From positions 2,232,001-2,296,000 of the forward strand of contig JABWDB010000004.1 in assembly GCA_019614645.1 (NCBI GenBank): a stretch of DNA of 64,000 nt, given 5' to 3'. Below are positions 14,323 to 26,090 of this stretch, piece after piece; position 1 is the stretch's first letter, and every line of letters starts with the position of its first letter. The notes beneath the pieces are model-generated. The model saw only the letters and a list, made by a program, of their open reading frames with translations. It had not been told where the DNA came from and did not search any database. This stretch comes from Stratiolaelaps scimitus (lineage: Eukaryota > Arthropoda > Arachnida > Mesostigmata > Laelapidae). Both the position numbers and the translations under genes were made by a program.

Positions 14323-15879
14323 TAAGTACTAAAATCCTTAAGATGTTTCCTTTATGCGTGGCTTCTTTTCGATTTCAAGCCAGATATCATACCTTGGTTA
14401 TATGCTCGAACAAGTGAGGCGTTCTTTATTTATAATAGTAAACATGTATGTCACGTGTCGCTGGTATGCCACCAAGGCAGATAGTCAGGGTAAATGAGAT
14501 GAGACAGTTGCGTTGCCAACGTGACAGCGTATACACACGACCAATAAGTTAGTGACATAATGATAGTGAGCACAATTTTAAGATTGTACCTGACTGCGTT
14601 GCTCACCATTGATAATGCATCCATGTTTCTAAATATTATTAGCCTTATTCTACTAGCCAGCTACAGGCAGATCATCTCCCTAGATGTTGTATGCCATCAC
14701 GGTGCAATATGATTCGGGTACTATCAGCCGCAATAGGAGGCAATGTCACTAGCAACAAGTGGTGGCCCACCAAGATAAAGCATTTCATCAAGGCTGAGCC
14801 ACGTTATCATCATGGGGCAACTCGGTCTAGGCCATGCTTATCGTCTAGCTAAAGGCTGCTCTACAGATATCGGCTGGTAGCGCGGACCACAGCAGACACC
14901 GAAGAAAGGCACTTTCCAGAAGCCCATCATTCAGAATCCCAGCTCTGCTTGACACGCGCCATAGACGAACTCCATTTTCCTTCGCATCAAACATCATCTA
15001 ACTGGCTATGCGTTGCTGGGAGCACTCGAGGCCTCGTAGTGACTCTGTTGACAAGCGACTCATGGCAGCGGATGGTGGGGTAAAGGTCGCCCCCTAAATA
15101 GCAACCGAAGTCTCTGCCAGTCCATTGAAGAAGCTGCAAACCCCCGGCGCCATATAATGACGCCCCTCCCTATGACCCCCCCCCCGCCCCCCCCTGCGAA
15201 ACACGAGAGTACGCAGCGATTACCACGACGTCGATAATGAACCTCATCAACGATATCACCATCAAACGCTATTGTGTATATATCTAATACAATGTTGAAA
15301 TGTTCAATAATAATAATAATGTTTAATAATGCTTAATAATATCTGACAGCTGGGCGAAGAGTGCTTGCCACGCGGGGGCGTCTGTTGTTGTCAAATACGA
15401 GACATTCGTAATTAGTCAATGACGAAAATATTCGCAGTGTGGACAGATGATTGAATGAAGACGCGAATGTGGCGATTTCACGAAACGACGTTATCTGCTT
15501 GCTGTGATTTCTATTGCTCGAACACGTTTTGCTCAGTTCAGTGTGGACGACGCAAGGATTTCTCATTAACATCATGGATGGCCTTGGCGATATCAATGTT
15601 CAGATATGTTATGGTATAGTAATAATCATAATAGTACAACATCCCCTGATCACATTCGTTGGTGTGCAACGTTTCCATTGATGGGGTCTTCAGCTCGCGC
15701 TGAAATTGTATGTAATTTGCTACCAAGCAACAGTGGCTGTAGACGCAAGCATCAGCTTGAGTGACATATGTAATAATAACTCCAACCTTCAGTAGTCTTT
15801 TAGTATGGCATCACAGAGGGAACTAGACACATCAGCTACATGCGAGCTGGGCTTAAATATTGCTGTGTATACATTTTGC
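14321..15879. other. Non-coding, simple repeats only
   Basis: Holds the broken C-run at 15176-15194 and AAT repeats near 15308-15340. Nothing else was recognised. Confidence 0.5.
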
Positions 15880-15970
15880 AAGCCATGACATGCGTGTCGC
15901 TAACGTATGTCCGTGTACGTTAAATGTTGGCTGAGAGTCAGCCCGAAAACCTTTAGAACGTATGTCATTC
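15880..15970 (+). mobile_element. SINE 3' fragment, copy C
   Basis: GTCCGTGTACGTTAAATGTT, then GGCTGAGAGTCAGCCCGAAAA, matches the tail of copies A and D (GTGGACGTTAATG, then TTGGCTGAGGTCAGACCAAAA). The tRNA-like head is missing, or too decayed to see. The fragment runs into an (AT)n tract at about 15978-15996, which may be its A/T-rich end. Confidence 0.65.
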
Positions 15971-16683
15971 CTTGCAATATATATATATATATATATTATC
16001 CAGCTGAGAATTTTCTTATGTAACAATTATCTTTTCTATCCTCTAAAACAAGAATGCACCAGCAGGGAATTTAAATTATATTCACCTGTCAATAGCTGCT
16101 GCTGCTGACGGACAATCTAGATTCAAAAGGTACAGTCCTAGTTTAGATTGAAATCTCGTGCACGGTGCGCGGCCTTCTGCAAAATTGCGGCCAGGAGAAT
16201 ACGCAGCACAATCAGTCCGAACGCCTTATTGACGGCACGCTCGTCGTCGCGTTAGTCAATTAATGAGCTTTACAACAGTTTGACTTCACTAAAAAGGATG
16301 TTCGCACTTGTTAAAATCAGTCCGAAATGTCGAGAGCGGTCACCTTTGTTAAGATCGGTGGAATTAGAAACTCCGTTCATGGGTACATTTCTAGATTAAA
16401 GAGAGATTGAAATTGGTATTCTCCACTATGTGAGAATTGGAGCAAGTCCGCAATTTAAGCACGACCTGTCTATAACAAGCAAAAGCAGTGTGCACTTGTA
16501 AATGAATTCCTTCACTGCAGGTAAGTTCACAGATGGTCGAGGTTATGCTAAGTAAGCCTCCCATAGAGACACACCTTTAGTAAATTAACGCAGCGGCGCA
16601 TATATTGGCACATGTTCGTCGCTTTGTATGCGGTACAATAGGTCGCTGATAACATCACTGAGCATCGACGATATTGATATATA

Positions 16684-16816
<133 letters not shown>

Positions 16817-17021
16817 ATATGTATACTAAGACGATATTGTCTTAGTTACTCGATTTTCAAATATGTGAAATTTTCGCTGCTATGATTGCATCATATGCGA
16901 GACAATGTGTGTAGTTAGTTCTCCTCGAACTCAGCAATATTTCCGTTCCAGGCAATAAAACGGGCAGTAAATGGTACCAATGGCGACAAGCGTATAGATA
17001 TAGAAAGCATAGTATTACGCC

Positions 17022-17022
17022 C

Positions 17023-17055
<33 letters not shown>

Positions 17056-17056
17056 G
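17022..17056. repeat. (TA)n microsatellite
   Basis: A TA repeat of about 27 bp ending in a TATGTATATG run. Confidence 0.93.
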
Positions 17057-17349
17057 TGAGGCATAACTCAATGGTCCGTTTCGTTGTAAATGCTCGGGCC
17101 AGGTGGTCTTAAGAGAAGACGTTTACGATATAATTACTTATAATTGTCTAACCACGTAACTATTATATATGCTATTGTAGTTTGTGGGGATTCCAGCAGA
17201 TTCAGCCTCCTTACACAGAGATATCACAACGGCAAACTCTCTCACACACACACACAGACACATGTGTATGTGTTTGTATGTATGTGTTGCAATGCTCCCT
17301 TGTGAAATCTTGTTGAGAAACTCGTGTTACCCGCTCTCTCTGGCTTCCT

Positions 17350-18050
17350 CTGCTTGCTCGTCCTCAGAGCTGATCATGAACAGAGCTGAACAACGGATAC
17401 GCTCTCTATTCTTATGCAAATGCGCGCTACTTTGGCGTTGAGGTGTCAGCCGCGCTGACGATAACCACTGGATGGACCAGGGCCGCACGCGTGACTGTTA
17501 TCATAAGAAACCCACCCACCCTACTTTTCCATATCGCAACGTCGTGGACGTGGGCCCACCAGTGCAGATAGCCACATATGTGATATCGAGCAGCGATGGA
17601 CGGACGAAGCTTTGTCAATAGGGGAAGCGTCTGGAACGTCGCCCTCCGTGGCTACCCGAACAGGAAGGAGTATGTGTTCATCACCGATGTCCGGCAGTTC
17701 CCGATCCTGTGGCGACGACTCGACACAGACCGTAAGCTTCACTGAGGTTTTTCCTCTTTCCGCCCTCAGCGTTGCCGCCTCGAGCAAAGCTAAGCTCGAC
17801 AAAATTGAGAACGGCGAATTTTAAGATGGTGGCAGCGAGCGTCTGTCGAGGCCGACCACAGCGGGGTGTCTACGGAAGCAAAGTAACCGACAACGCGGAA
17901 CGTACAAACGTTCCGAACACTAGATTCCTATTGTAACGTCGGGCTCTCGAGAGGGCTCACCGTCTCCTCTGGGTGGCCACTTTGGCCTCCTCTCAAGGCG
18001 ACGGGTGACAGCCTTCGTTCTCGCCTGATCATTGAACGAAAGAATAGCAA
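17350..18050. other. GC-rich island
   Basis: Contains the unconfirmed serine-rich frame at 17502-17824. The flanks carry no recognised motif. CpG steps are frequent, as in a promoter or exon area. Confidence 0.35.
17502..17824 (+). CDS. Candidate exon, serine-rich C-terminal end (unconfirmed)
   Basis: A plus-strand frame is open after a stop at about 17500 and ends with TAA at 17822-17824. It includes DIEQRWTDEALSIGEASGTS, a Ser-rich middle (SSPMSGSSRSCGDDSTQTVS) and the ending SSKAKLDKIENGEF. No family is recognised. The same DNA is also open in another plus frame (ending in a possible donor after LDTD at about 17729/17730, GTAAGC) and on the minus strand for 93 codons, so composition alone could explain it. 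If real it would be a terminal exon entered through an acceptor upstream. Confidence 0.15.
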
Positions 18051-18800
18051 CGCAGCGGTGCTCAATCTCGGCGACATTATCTTAGATTGAAAAAAATGCT
18101 CCCAGGGCCTATTTGCTGTTTTTATTTAACTGACTGTTATCGAGCGTATCGATATATGTCACGCACGGACTTCTTTTTTAGGGTCACACATAGTTAATTT
18201 AATGTGTAACAACATATTTAGAAAAGAATATAAAAATTGTGCAACATTACATTACATTCAGTTTATACGTCCCGGCTTATCACTTGAACCAGTGAAACCA
18301 TCTGAGACATGTAGCTCAAGATTGCAGCCCTGTTGGAGACATGAGTCCCGTTTGTGGTATCGGGCTTGTCAGGCAGCAGTGAGCCAACACAGCTGAATGA
18401 TATTATTGACAATCGCTTATGTATTGGAGCCCGCAAACATTTAATACATATATATATATATACAGAAAATACGCCTCATGAATGAATACTACTTTAGATC
18501 TATAGTTTTCGAAACATTGGGAGCACCAGGGATACAATCACAAAATATCCTACTTATATTAGGAGAAAGACTGCCATCCGTTACAGGAGAACCACGTGCA
18601 ATTTAATTTTTAATTCAAAGATTTTTTTTAGATATCTAAGGAGGCAGCGCAATTCTCCTTTTCGGTACTTTTAGGGACAGTGGGATCTCTTTGTTTTAAA
18701 TATTACATTAAGGATATCCATAGAGGACGGTGTTGTTAGATGTATTTCATGTTTAGCGGGCAGAATTGCCGCCCGCTTTTATAATCAAATAAATATGTCA

Positions 18801-18831
<31 letters not shown>

Positions 18832-18939
18832 TACGTTAAAATCATCGTTCAAACATATCTTCTTCATTTAATGTAAAAGTGTATAATAGTTTCAAGATTA
18901 TTAAATGCCCTCTTTTCTCATTGGCCAGCCAAAGGTCGA
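18051..18939. other. Non-coding AT-rich stretch
   Basis: T/A-rich with short TA runs. No gene recognised. Confidence 0.55.
18800..18833. repeat. Interrupted (TA)n microsatellite
   Basis: TA repeats with one TATGTA interruption. An (AT) run of about 15 bp lies near 18448-18462. Confidence 0.92.
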
Positions 18940-19393
18940 GGTTTAGTTTTTTTTAGGAACACAAACATCCCCCGCAAACGTGCTTCGCTGTGTAACTGCG
19001 TCGCGAGAGCATAGCGCAAGGGTGCTGCAACGCGCCCAGTAGAACCGAAATCGTCCAGCGCTAGCTCAGAGCGGGGGTGCGGCACTGCGGGTCTAAGAGC
19101 GTCGGGAATGACAACATACCCAGCCAACGCAACGCTCCCACGCGATATTTGCGGAAAACAAGGCAATCACTGTGTCGCCTCGAAGCGCTGTATTCCCGAG
19201 GCCGTTCTGCGCTGCGATGCTGTCGCTGCTGCCACCGCCGCGGCCATCGCTCTCGCCATCGTCCAAATATAACAACAACATTGTGGCAGCAGTGCCAACG
19301 GGCTCGATCTCAGGCTTGAGAACGACGGCTTCCGAAGTGTGTGGGTTAGTTAACAAGATTGTTCATTCTCCGCTCCGCCCTATTCAAGCTGCT

Positions 19394-19428
<35 letters not shown>

Positions 19429-20030
19429 GGTTCTCTAGATCGCGCGGACGGGAGCGCGCGCCCACCCGGCGAGTTTCTATGGTGGGACTGCTGTTGGCGC
19501 TTGTGGAAGCCTCCTCTCCCTGCCCCGTTCTTGAGCTCTGCTTCTGGGCCTGAGTCTCTCCTAGCTACGCTACACCATTCCAATTTTTCTTTCTCTCTCC
19601 TTGTCTCTCTCTTCGGCCCTGTCACTACTGGGACCACCTCGGTCCGGCGTTACCACAACCAACAACACCTCCTCGGAGCCAGCCCTCGATGTCGGCCTCA
19701 AACGCTAGATGACGACGCGGCCGACAACGCCGAGGGCGGTGCGATGAAAGCAGAGCATTCCCTCTGAGTTTGCCCTCCGTTCCCTGTTTGTTTGTGCGTG
19801 GGCATCCGCCGGTCGCATGGACTCGCGGGCTCGCTCGCTCGCTCACACGATGCATTTCTACACCGTACAGCATCCGCGATGGAACACGGATGCGTTCAGC
19901 AGACGTCGAAGGCGCTCGAGAATTCGGGGTAGATCCAACAACATAGAATATATACATTGGTCTGTCCGTCGCCACTTCCGCGCTAAATGGGAACGACTCG
20001 CTTCGGGAGCCAATTCGTAGTGTATTTGTT
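18940..20030. other. GC-rich island, no identified gene
   Basis: CpG-rich sequence with overlapping open frames up to 116 codons on both strands and the (CT)n run at 19396-19425. No motif was recognised. It could be a promoter or 5' UTR. Confidence 0.35.
19396..19425. repeat. (CT)n microsatellite
   Basis: A pure CT repeat of about 30 bp inside a GC-rich island. A second one lies at about 25231-25262, and shorter ones occur near 35387, 51883 and 56553. Confidence 0.95.
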
Positions 20031-20146
20031 GTTACGTTGGATTAAAGGCGAATGTGCAAATATACATGACGTAGTAGAACGGACCGGAGCCATCTACAGC
20101 ATTTGTGTTCGTTGTAGAATTTGGCATTTGTTCAGAATAGTAGATG

Positions 20147-20148
<2 letters not shown>

Positions 20149-20207
<59 letters not shown>
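20149..20207. repeat. (AT)n microsatellite
   Basis: Pure AT repeat of about 59 bp, followed by short TATACATACCATATAC runs. Confidence 0.97.
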
Positions 20208-20211
<4 letters not shown>

Positions 20212-20829
20212 CCATATATACATACCATTTTGTAAAAAGGGCTCATATCTGCTTACGTGGCTCATCAAGTGATTGGTCGTTTCACAGAAGTTATGCGCTG
20301 TTTGCATAGAACTCCCCCAGGAAGGATCACGATATTTCCAAGCTAAGTTTAAACGGTTTCTTTCCAAACAGAATTTTCTTATTGCCGACCCCTCCCCTTC
20401 CCCTGTCTCGATTTCCATTTCCTTCCAAGTTTTCTCTTGTAAGAAAAAAAGGGGATAATTTGTTGTCTCGAGGTGTACGTCGCAGCGGTCCTACCAAGAG
20501 TTTCTAATCAACTAACGTAGAGTTCCACTAACGAACTCACGCTGAGTTTAAATTAATCAGGCCAGACGCAGACCAGGAAGTGCACGCATCGTGCGATTAT
20601 ACGAGTCTTGCGAGCGGGACTTGTTCGTCTGCCCTGCGAAATCCTCCAAACGAATCGAGAAGGCGGTGAACTGAGAGGTTATTGCCTAAAGTACTGATAA
20701 AATGTATACTTAAATACCACCAGCAGTCGGTGGGCAGGTATCGCCGAGTCACACTAGTCACTGAGCATTAAGCACTCCCGAAATCTCTCACAAAAAAAGA
20801 CCGCATTCTCAAATGGGTTGCTAGTTGTT
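20208..20829. other. Non-coding, no feature recognised
   Basis: Ordinary mixed sequence between a microsatellite and SINE copy B. Confidence 0.5.
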
Positions 20830-21000
20830 TGACCGTTAGCGTAACGGGTCCGCTTGACCTCGGCACGCCTGGAAGCAGAGGAGCGACACATAGATACACG
20901 CACGGATTCGATCCCCACAGTTGCACGGTCATATTTAGGGCTCCGTCTAACGAGACCGTGCAAGAACAATACCGTGGACGTTAAAGGTCCGAACGAACAC
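20830..21000 (+). mobile_element. tRNA-derived SINE, copy B
   Basis: The A-box-like head is TTAGCGTAACGGGTCC and the B box is GGATTCGATCC at 20904-20914. The body GTTGCACGGTCATATTTAGG, then CTCCGTCTAACGAGACCGTG, and the tail AACAATACCGTGGACGTTAA align base by base with copy A. The head is more diverged than those of A and D, so this may be an older copy or a subfamily. Confidence 0.8.
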
Positions 21001-21633
21001 TTAAACCTCATGCACCGTATGTCACGTCAACAACCGTAGAAATGATAGGTGTTGTTATACATGCACAAAAGCAATAGCACCGTGTACAGTCTGCTCGAGA
21101 GGTTGATCAACGTTGAGTCCGCGTTGGGCTTCATCCTGTTGCAGCTGGGTGACACCTGTGCCTATTGTCGCTGTTTGCTTCGTCCAAAAGGTTTGATTGG
21201 TAGTAGCCATTGATTGGAAACGAGTCCTGACAAACTTTAGGTACGGTTCATAAAACGCTAGACCTCTCCACGTGCACTCCTTCGGAGAATAGAAGTGACA
21301 ACATCAATAGACAATGGATCGTTTCATCTGCGGGTAGGGCTACGTGAACGCTAAGCTCGAGGTGAATCCTCCCTCGTGGAAGTCACCATTGGACACTTTT
21401 TTCCCCGGTGCGAAGCTAACGTCGATTACTGCTGAGCTATTCCGCGTCAACTGCGCGTCCATTGGCCACGAATAATGAAAAGCCTATGCCAATTATATAT
21501 ATGTGTACTACATGGGCTTGTTTTGAAGAAAAAAAACCAACGCATGTCGATTGCGATCAACTAATCACGAATTCTAAATTTCGTCATTATTTCTTCGTTG
21601 ATTTTCTGTTCATCCGGCGCGGCACTGGGATAA
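21001..21633. other. Non-coding, no feature recognised
   Basis: Follows SINE copy B. No further repeat unit of the family was found before the hairpins at 21634. Confidence 0.5.
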
Positions 21634-21666
21634 ATCCTACGATTAGCGTAGGATGAATCCTAGGAT
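21634..21666. repeat. Short hairpin plus adjacent palindrome
   Basis: ATCCTACG (21634-21641) pairs with CGTAGGAT (21647-21654) around ATTAG. A ten-base palindrome, ATCCTAGGAT, follows at 21657-21666. The shared ATCCTA unit suggests the pieces are related by duplication. They lie 130 bp from the larger foldback. Confidence 0.5.
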
Positions 21667-21797
21667 CAACAGTTCGAGTAGATGCGATACTATGGCACCG
21701 GCGAGTATTAGGTAGTGGGTGCCCTGATGTCGCACCGTTCCTTACGACCCTCGTGCGCGAGGACGTCATCCAGATTAACCAACGGGCGACGAACGAA

Positions 21798-21900
21798 CGA
21801 ATATGGTGCGATGGGGACCGATTGTTCATTGGATGTACAATAGAAAATGGTGATTTTCTACTATACATTCAATGAAGAATAGATCCCCGTCCGTATTCGA
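21798..21900. repeat. Long imperfect inverted repeat (foldback)
   Basis: The two arms of about 48 bases pair around a loop of about five bases at 21849-21853. The inner arms are TTCATTGGATGTACAATAG against TTCATTGAATGTATAGTAG (reverse complement of the right arm), and both end in AAAAT. The outer arms are CGAATATGG against CGAATACGG with GGGGA in both. Weaker similarity (GGCGAC on each side) extends outward. It could be a small foldback transposon or a transcribed hairpin. Confidence 0.75.
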
Positions 21901-22047
21901 TCAGTCGCCACTTCGCTATCATCATTATTTGTTGACATAGAAAAAGAAATATACAGAGCAAATTCTACATTAGGTATATTTATGTTGCAACGCCTTCCTC
22001 TAATTGCTTCCTGTCAAGATTCAGGGTCGTTCTCGTCTGGAAATCCA

Positions 22048-22431
22048 TTACCCAGAGTTGGCTTGACGTTGACGCGCAGTCCTGCAGGGCGTATAACTCC
22101 CTAGTCCATTGGATACCTGCCTCGTTTTGCTATTGGACGACAACATCTGTATAGGGTTTACCGCACCCGACGTTCCGCAGCGGCTCTGCGACGGACGGAT
22201 GTAGATGTACTCGTTGACGAGGCAACGTGGCGCGTAGGCGGGACACGCGCCCAAAGAGATCAAGGATCCATTTTGCGTTTTGCTCGATTCGATCCAATGA
22301 CTGTGCTGCAGGCGCCGACGGATTTCGAGACTGCCCTTGACCTTATCGCGTCCACATGCCGCCCTCAAGTGTTGCCATTCAAAGACGTGCCCTGAGAGAA
22401 ATCGGGCCGATTCTTTGATCGCCTCAACCAC
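22048..22431 (-). CDS. Candidate exon of unknown function (unconfirmed)
   Basis: A minus-strand frame of 127 codons in moderately GC-rich DNA includes EWQHLRAACGRDKVKGSLEI and GACPAYAPRCLVNEYIYIRP. A possible donor (GGCAG|GTATCC) lies near 22110, after SNSKTRQ. No conserved motif is recognised. On the plus strand part of the same DNA is open as well, reading MTVLQAPTDFETALDLIAST, so the coding strand is not settled. Confidence 0.15.
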   Translation of the reverse strand: MVEAIKESARFLSGHVFEWQHLRAACGRDKVKGSLEIRRRLQHSHWIESSKTQNGSLISLGACPAYAPRCLVNEYIYIRPSQSRCGTSGAVNPIQMLSSNSKTRQVSNGLGSYTPCRTARQRQANSG

Positions 22432-24464
22432 GACGGGATATACTCAGCGTTGGCTAATCAGTTCGGGTGTCCGTTGATTGGTCCCTCGCCCTATAGGGAA
22501 CTTCATTAATCATCATCTCTCTAGCCCTCTGTACCCGACACGTTGATCGATTTCGTGAAGTTCGGCGCTGACTACGGCTCGACCGCATAAGTGGCTATAC
22601 ACTGATATAAGCAAGCAATATGTGCAAACGCCATAAGAATGATGGGATCTAATAGCAAATGTGTTCGATCAGTTAGAGAGGATGTCAATCCAACTATTAT
22701 TATTCCAAGAGCAACTATTTACCCATGGTGAATGGTGCGTATCATTGATACATGTATTATAATAACGTCGAAACAACGAGCACGTCGAAATGAAGAAATA
22801 TATCGAACTATGTATTGTCAAATACACTCAAGTGTTCTATGCATTAAATACCTGGGGTATGCTCTCCCAAATCGCATACTACCTGGCATAATATTTTGCA
22901 CCAAATTACTGGCACTGCCATTTATGCACTGCCATTTATGCACTTCTGCATTAACAACAAGCGCCTTAACGATTATGTCAACACTGGTAAAGACACGTGT
23001 TTTGGTAGTATATTACATCTTGCCGGTTGCAAGAGAACCCAAGCAAGCTTTTCATATCGACAGGAACTCATTATAATAGCTTTTAAACTCGTACGATTCT
23101 TACATTGTGTCTCGCACTAGGTTCGGCCCTTGTTTGGCGCGAACCAGCACCGCCAAGGTTAGCAAAGGTGATTCCTTTCTAAATGGTACAATTCGCGCAT
23201 CGCTCCTAGGTATATTCGATAGCCACATCTGCGTTGAGTGTGAGCCCATCAGCTAGCATAAGCAATAGCAGCACCTAATGTCTGTGTGCTAGCTCCCATT
23301 TCATTTCTTCCTTCAACAAGACGCGACAAAACTATGTTTTTCTGGTCTCCAATAATCCGTCTTATTATACGTTCACCACCATTCACCCATAGCTGGATCC
23401 CTGCTCGACTCTTCCAACTCTAAATGATTGTTTCCAAAGTCATCACTCATTCTTATTTCATATATATATATATATTCAAGTGTTCATAGTTTCATCGAAA
23501 TGAAATTTGTGCGGCCCCCGCGCTTAGTTGGCTCAACGCCATCTTCTTCTAAATCTAAGGGAGGTTTGAGATGCTCAGCCCTTGAGGGCCGTCTGTCTCG
23601 TGTCTCTCCGTGATCGTTCGCTGCATCGCAGTCCAGCTCGAAACGTGCATGAAGCTCTTTAGTCATATCGTTTACAAGAGGCAATCAGACATTTGCAGTT
23701 CGGTTATGCCATCCCGGAACGTAAGCATGAATGAGGTTATTTTTAGATTTTCATAAAAAGTCCGTTCCAAAGACGTAGGTTCGACAAAGTCAGCCAGGTG
23801 GTACAGAACGCTTGCTGGATCGTGGTAGTCAACGGACACATAAGATGGCTTTCAGCCTTCTAGAGCGACGACGGCATGAAGATGAAGATCGGGGAAGCCC
23901 TCCACCGCTGTATTAGCAGAGAAATTCGGTTACGTATGGCATGCGGAAGCGTTCACTATTTTCATCGAGGCGGGCCGCCTGGCCGACCACACGCTCGGGA
24001 AGAATCGATCTGTAACGCTCTTCGGACAAAGTCAAATCTGAATTGCACTCCCAGTGATTACCCTTTTACTCGCCTTAAGCATCGATCTCAATTATTATAA
24101 TAGCGATATATTCAAATCTGAATGTATAGCCTCGTGGCAAAATCCGTACAGGTCCACTCTCTCGTATCGGGCGACTATTAATTGAATCTTCGTTGAGACG
24201 CCCCTTGACAAATGTGAGATTGTTCGCGTATTGCCGGCTAGGTTCTACAAATCGTCACACCCACACACACACACTCGTATTGAGAGGACTATTTGCTGAT
24301 ATTTTTATATATATATATATATATAGCCATGCTCATCTGTGACCATTAGCCTCCATTATGTAGAAATTGTGGTTCCTCGAAAGATCTGAAATCTCGATGG
24401 TCGGCGGCAGACACTGGTTGTGTATAGGCTGGTGACGTATACAATAACATCAGTCTAACTTATA
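22432..24464. other. Non-coding, short repeats only
   Basis: Contains the 14-bp tandem unit near 22913 and AT runs near 23460 and 24305. No gene recognised. Confidence 0.5.
22913..22945. repeat. Tandem duplication, 14-bp unit
   Basis: CACTGCCATTTATG occurs twice in a row, followed by CACT. Confidence 0.85.
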
Positions 24465-24510
24465 TATAATATAAATTGAATAAGATTTATAATATAAGTT
24501 GATTAAGATT
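24465..24510. repeat. Tandem duplication, 23-bp unit x2
   Basis: TATAATATAAATTGAATAAG plus ATT is followed directly by TATAATATAAGTTGATTAAG plus ATT. Two positions differ. Confidence 0.85.
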
Positions 24511-24561
24511 TGTGGTTATATTAAAGAAATTGCAATTTTTACAATGCCTAAATTTACTATA

Positions 24562-24640
24562 TGCCACCAGGTCGCGAGACTCGAACCTGCGGCCTCCGGC
24601 CCTTTTATAGCCAGAGACTTGACCCTCCGAACCATTGCGT
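24562..24640 (-). mobile_element. tRNA-like sequence (SINE head or tRNA pseudogene)
   Basis: Minus-strand GCAATGGTTCGGAGGGTCAAG is A-box-like, and AGGTTCGAGTC at 24578-24588 is a perfect B box. The spacing fits a tRNA-derived promoter with a longer variable region (GGGCCGGAGGCCG). The acceptor and T stems do not pair convincingly, which argues against an intact tRNA gene. No tail shared with the other copies was found. Confidence 0.5.
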
Positions 24641-24889
24641 GTTACATGTGTGCATAGCTGCTGCTGAGAGTCAACAACGATGTGTTCTCCTCAGACATCG
24701 AGCTCGGGCATCGCGCATCACGACGTCTACCAAAAGGGCACCGAAGGCACCATCGATAGTCCCGTAGCGTCCCGTATCTGAGATGATTTCCGTTTCTGCT
24801 TGTATTATGTCTTCGTCCGCTGTTACCGCAGCTGCTAGTAATTAACAATTCAATAAAGATAATTACTTCCAAGGTTAGCTAATAGCACG

Positions 24890-26030
24890 ATGCAGATGCG
24901 TATTTCAAGTGTCCACACCCAGCTTGCGCGTTCATTCGCCGCGTAGCGTTTCACACAGAGCGACACAGACACACACACACACACACGCACGCACGCTCAG
25001 GGTATACTCAGGCAAACGGCAGAAGCGACACATCCTGCCGGCACCCTCCTACGGCAACGGGCAGAGTCGCGCACGCGCGCCATACTGGCATGTGCAAATA
25101 TGCTGAACAAAACTCAGGCCGCTTGAAGTGGCGCTTGAAGAAGCGCTTCTTCGAGTTTCTCCCAGCCTCTGCTGTCTGGCTAGTTCCCTTCTTCAAGATG
25201 CACCAGCCAAGCGCACGATGTGCCGACTCATCTCTCTCTCTCTCTCTCGTGTTCTCTCTCTCATTCAGGGTTTTCTCACCCGAGCGGCAACTGCGCCGAG
25301 AGGAGGCTCGCTTCGGCCACGGCCTGGCTGCCGGAAACAACGTGGACCGCGACAACGCTCTCGCTGTCGCTCGGCTGCTCGAAACTTAGGTGGTGCATTA
25401 CAGCGTAATTTCGCTCGCGTGTGTTAAATATACACACGGACGCACGCGGGCACGGAACGACATATACACAGACACACACACACACACGCACGCAATATAT
25501 AGCGGTTGAAGGCCGTGAGCTTTCCGGCCTTCCTAGCCGCTCCCTGAGTCAGGACTTGAGCCTTGAGGCGAGGCCTGCCTGCCGGCACAGCCGCTGGCCA
25601 GCGCTGGGTGGCTGCTGGTAAAATGTGGGGGCGCGCGAACATGCGTCGAGCTACCGCGTCTGCGGCACCGTGGAGCATTCATCTAGTTGAGCGGCAACAC
25701 TGCAAAGTGATTAATATTGTGATAGAGGCCTAAGAAAGGCAGTCTAGCACGCGGCAGTATATAGCCCGGCGAGGGTCCTGAAACAATTTTCGAACGGGGA
25801 GGACGGAGGCGAGATGACGCCAAGGTGGAAGAAGATGCGCTAAGATGAGAGCTCCTCCGGAGGTCCTGATCGCCGCTGTCAGGACATACAGCCAAGTTTT
25901 GCTGTCGCGGCAGCGACTTCAACAACGCAGCACCGATGATGAAGGACGAGGCTACGGTGGTGGTGGGTGGTGGTGGTGGCGTCGGCGGCGGCGGCGGCCA
26001 GTACGAGAGAGCGTAGAACGTCACGCGTTT
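24890..26030. other. GC-rich island with CA and CT repeats, no identified gene
   Basis: Includes CA runs (about 24968-24988 and 25468-25488), a CT run (25231-25262) and a GGT/GGC run (25950-26000). Open frames on both strands follow these repeats and have no homology. Confidence 0.4.
25950..26000. repeat. GGT/GGC trinucleotide-rich low-complexity run
   Basis: Runs of GGT followed by GGC units. Any long proline or glycine frame here comes from the repeat and is not evidence for a gene. Confidence 0.85.
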
Positions 26031-26056
26031 GCGGCATATTGCTGCTATTTTTATAC

Positions 26057-26058
<2 letters not shown>

Positions 26059-26087
<29 letters not shown>
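26059..26087. repeat. (AT)n microsatellite
   Basis: Pure AT repeat of about 29 bp at the edge of a GC-rich island. Confidence 0.95.

Positions 26088-26090
<3 letters not shown>

Noticed and set aside
14321..14328. A perfect-looking donor GTAAGT right after a TA tract
   Set aside because: No open frame or exon-like sequence ends there, and six-base donors are common by chance.
24562..24640. A functional tRNA gene
   Set aside because: The B box is perfect, but acceptor and T stems do not pair, so it is better read as a SINE head or pseudogene.
25683..26060. A minus-strand frame with a proline-rich run
   Set aside because: The prolines come from the GGT/GGC repeat at 25950-26000.
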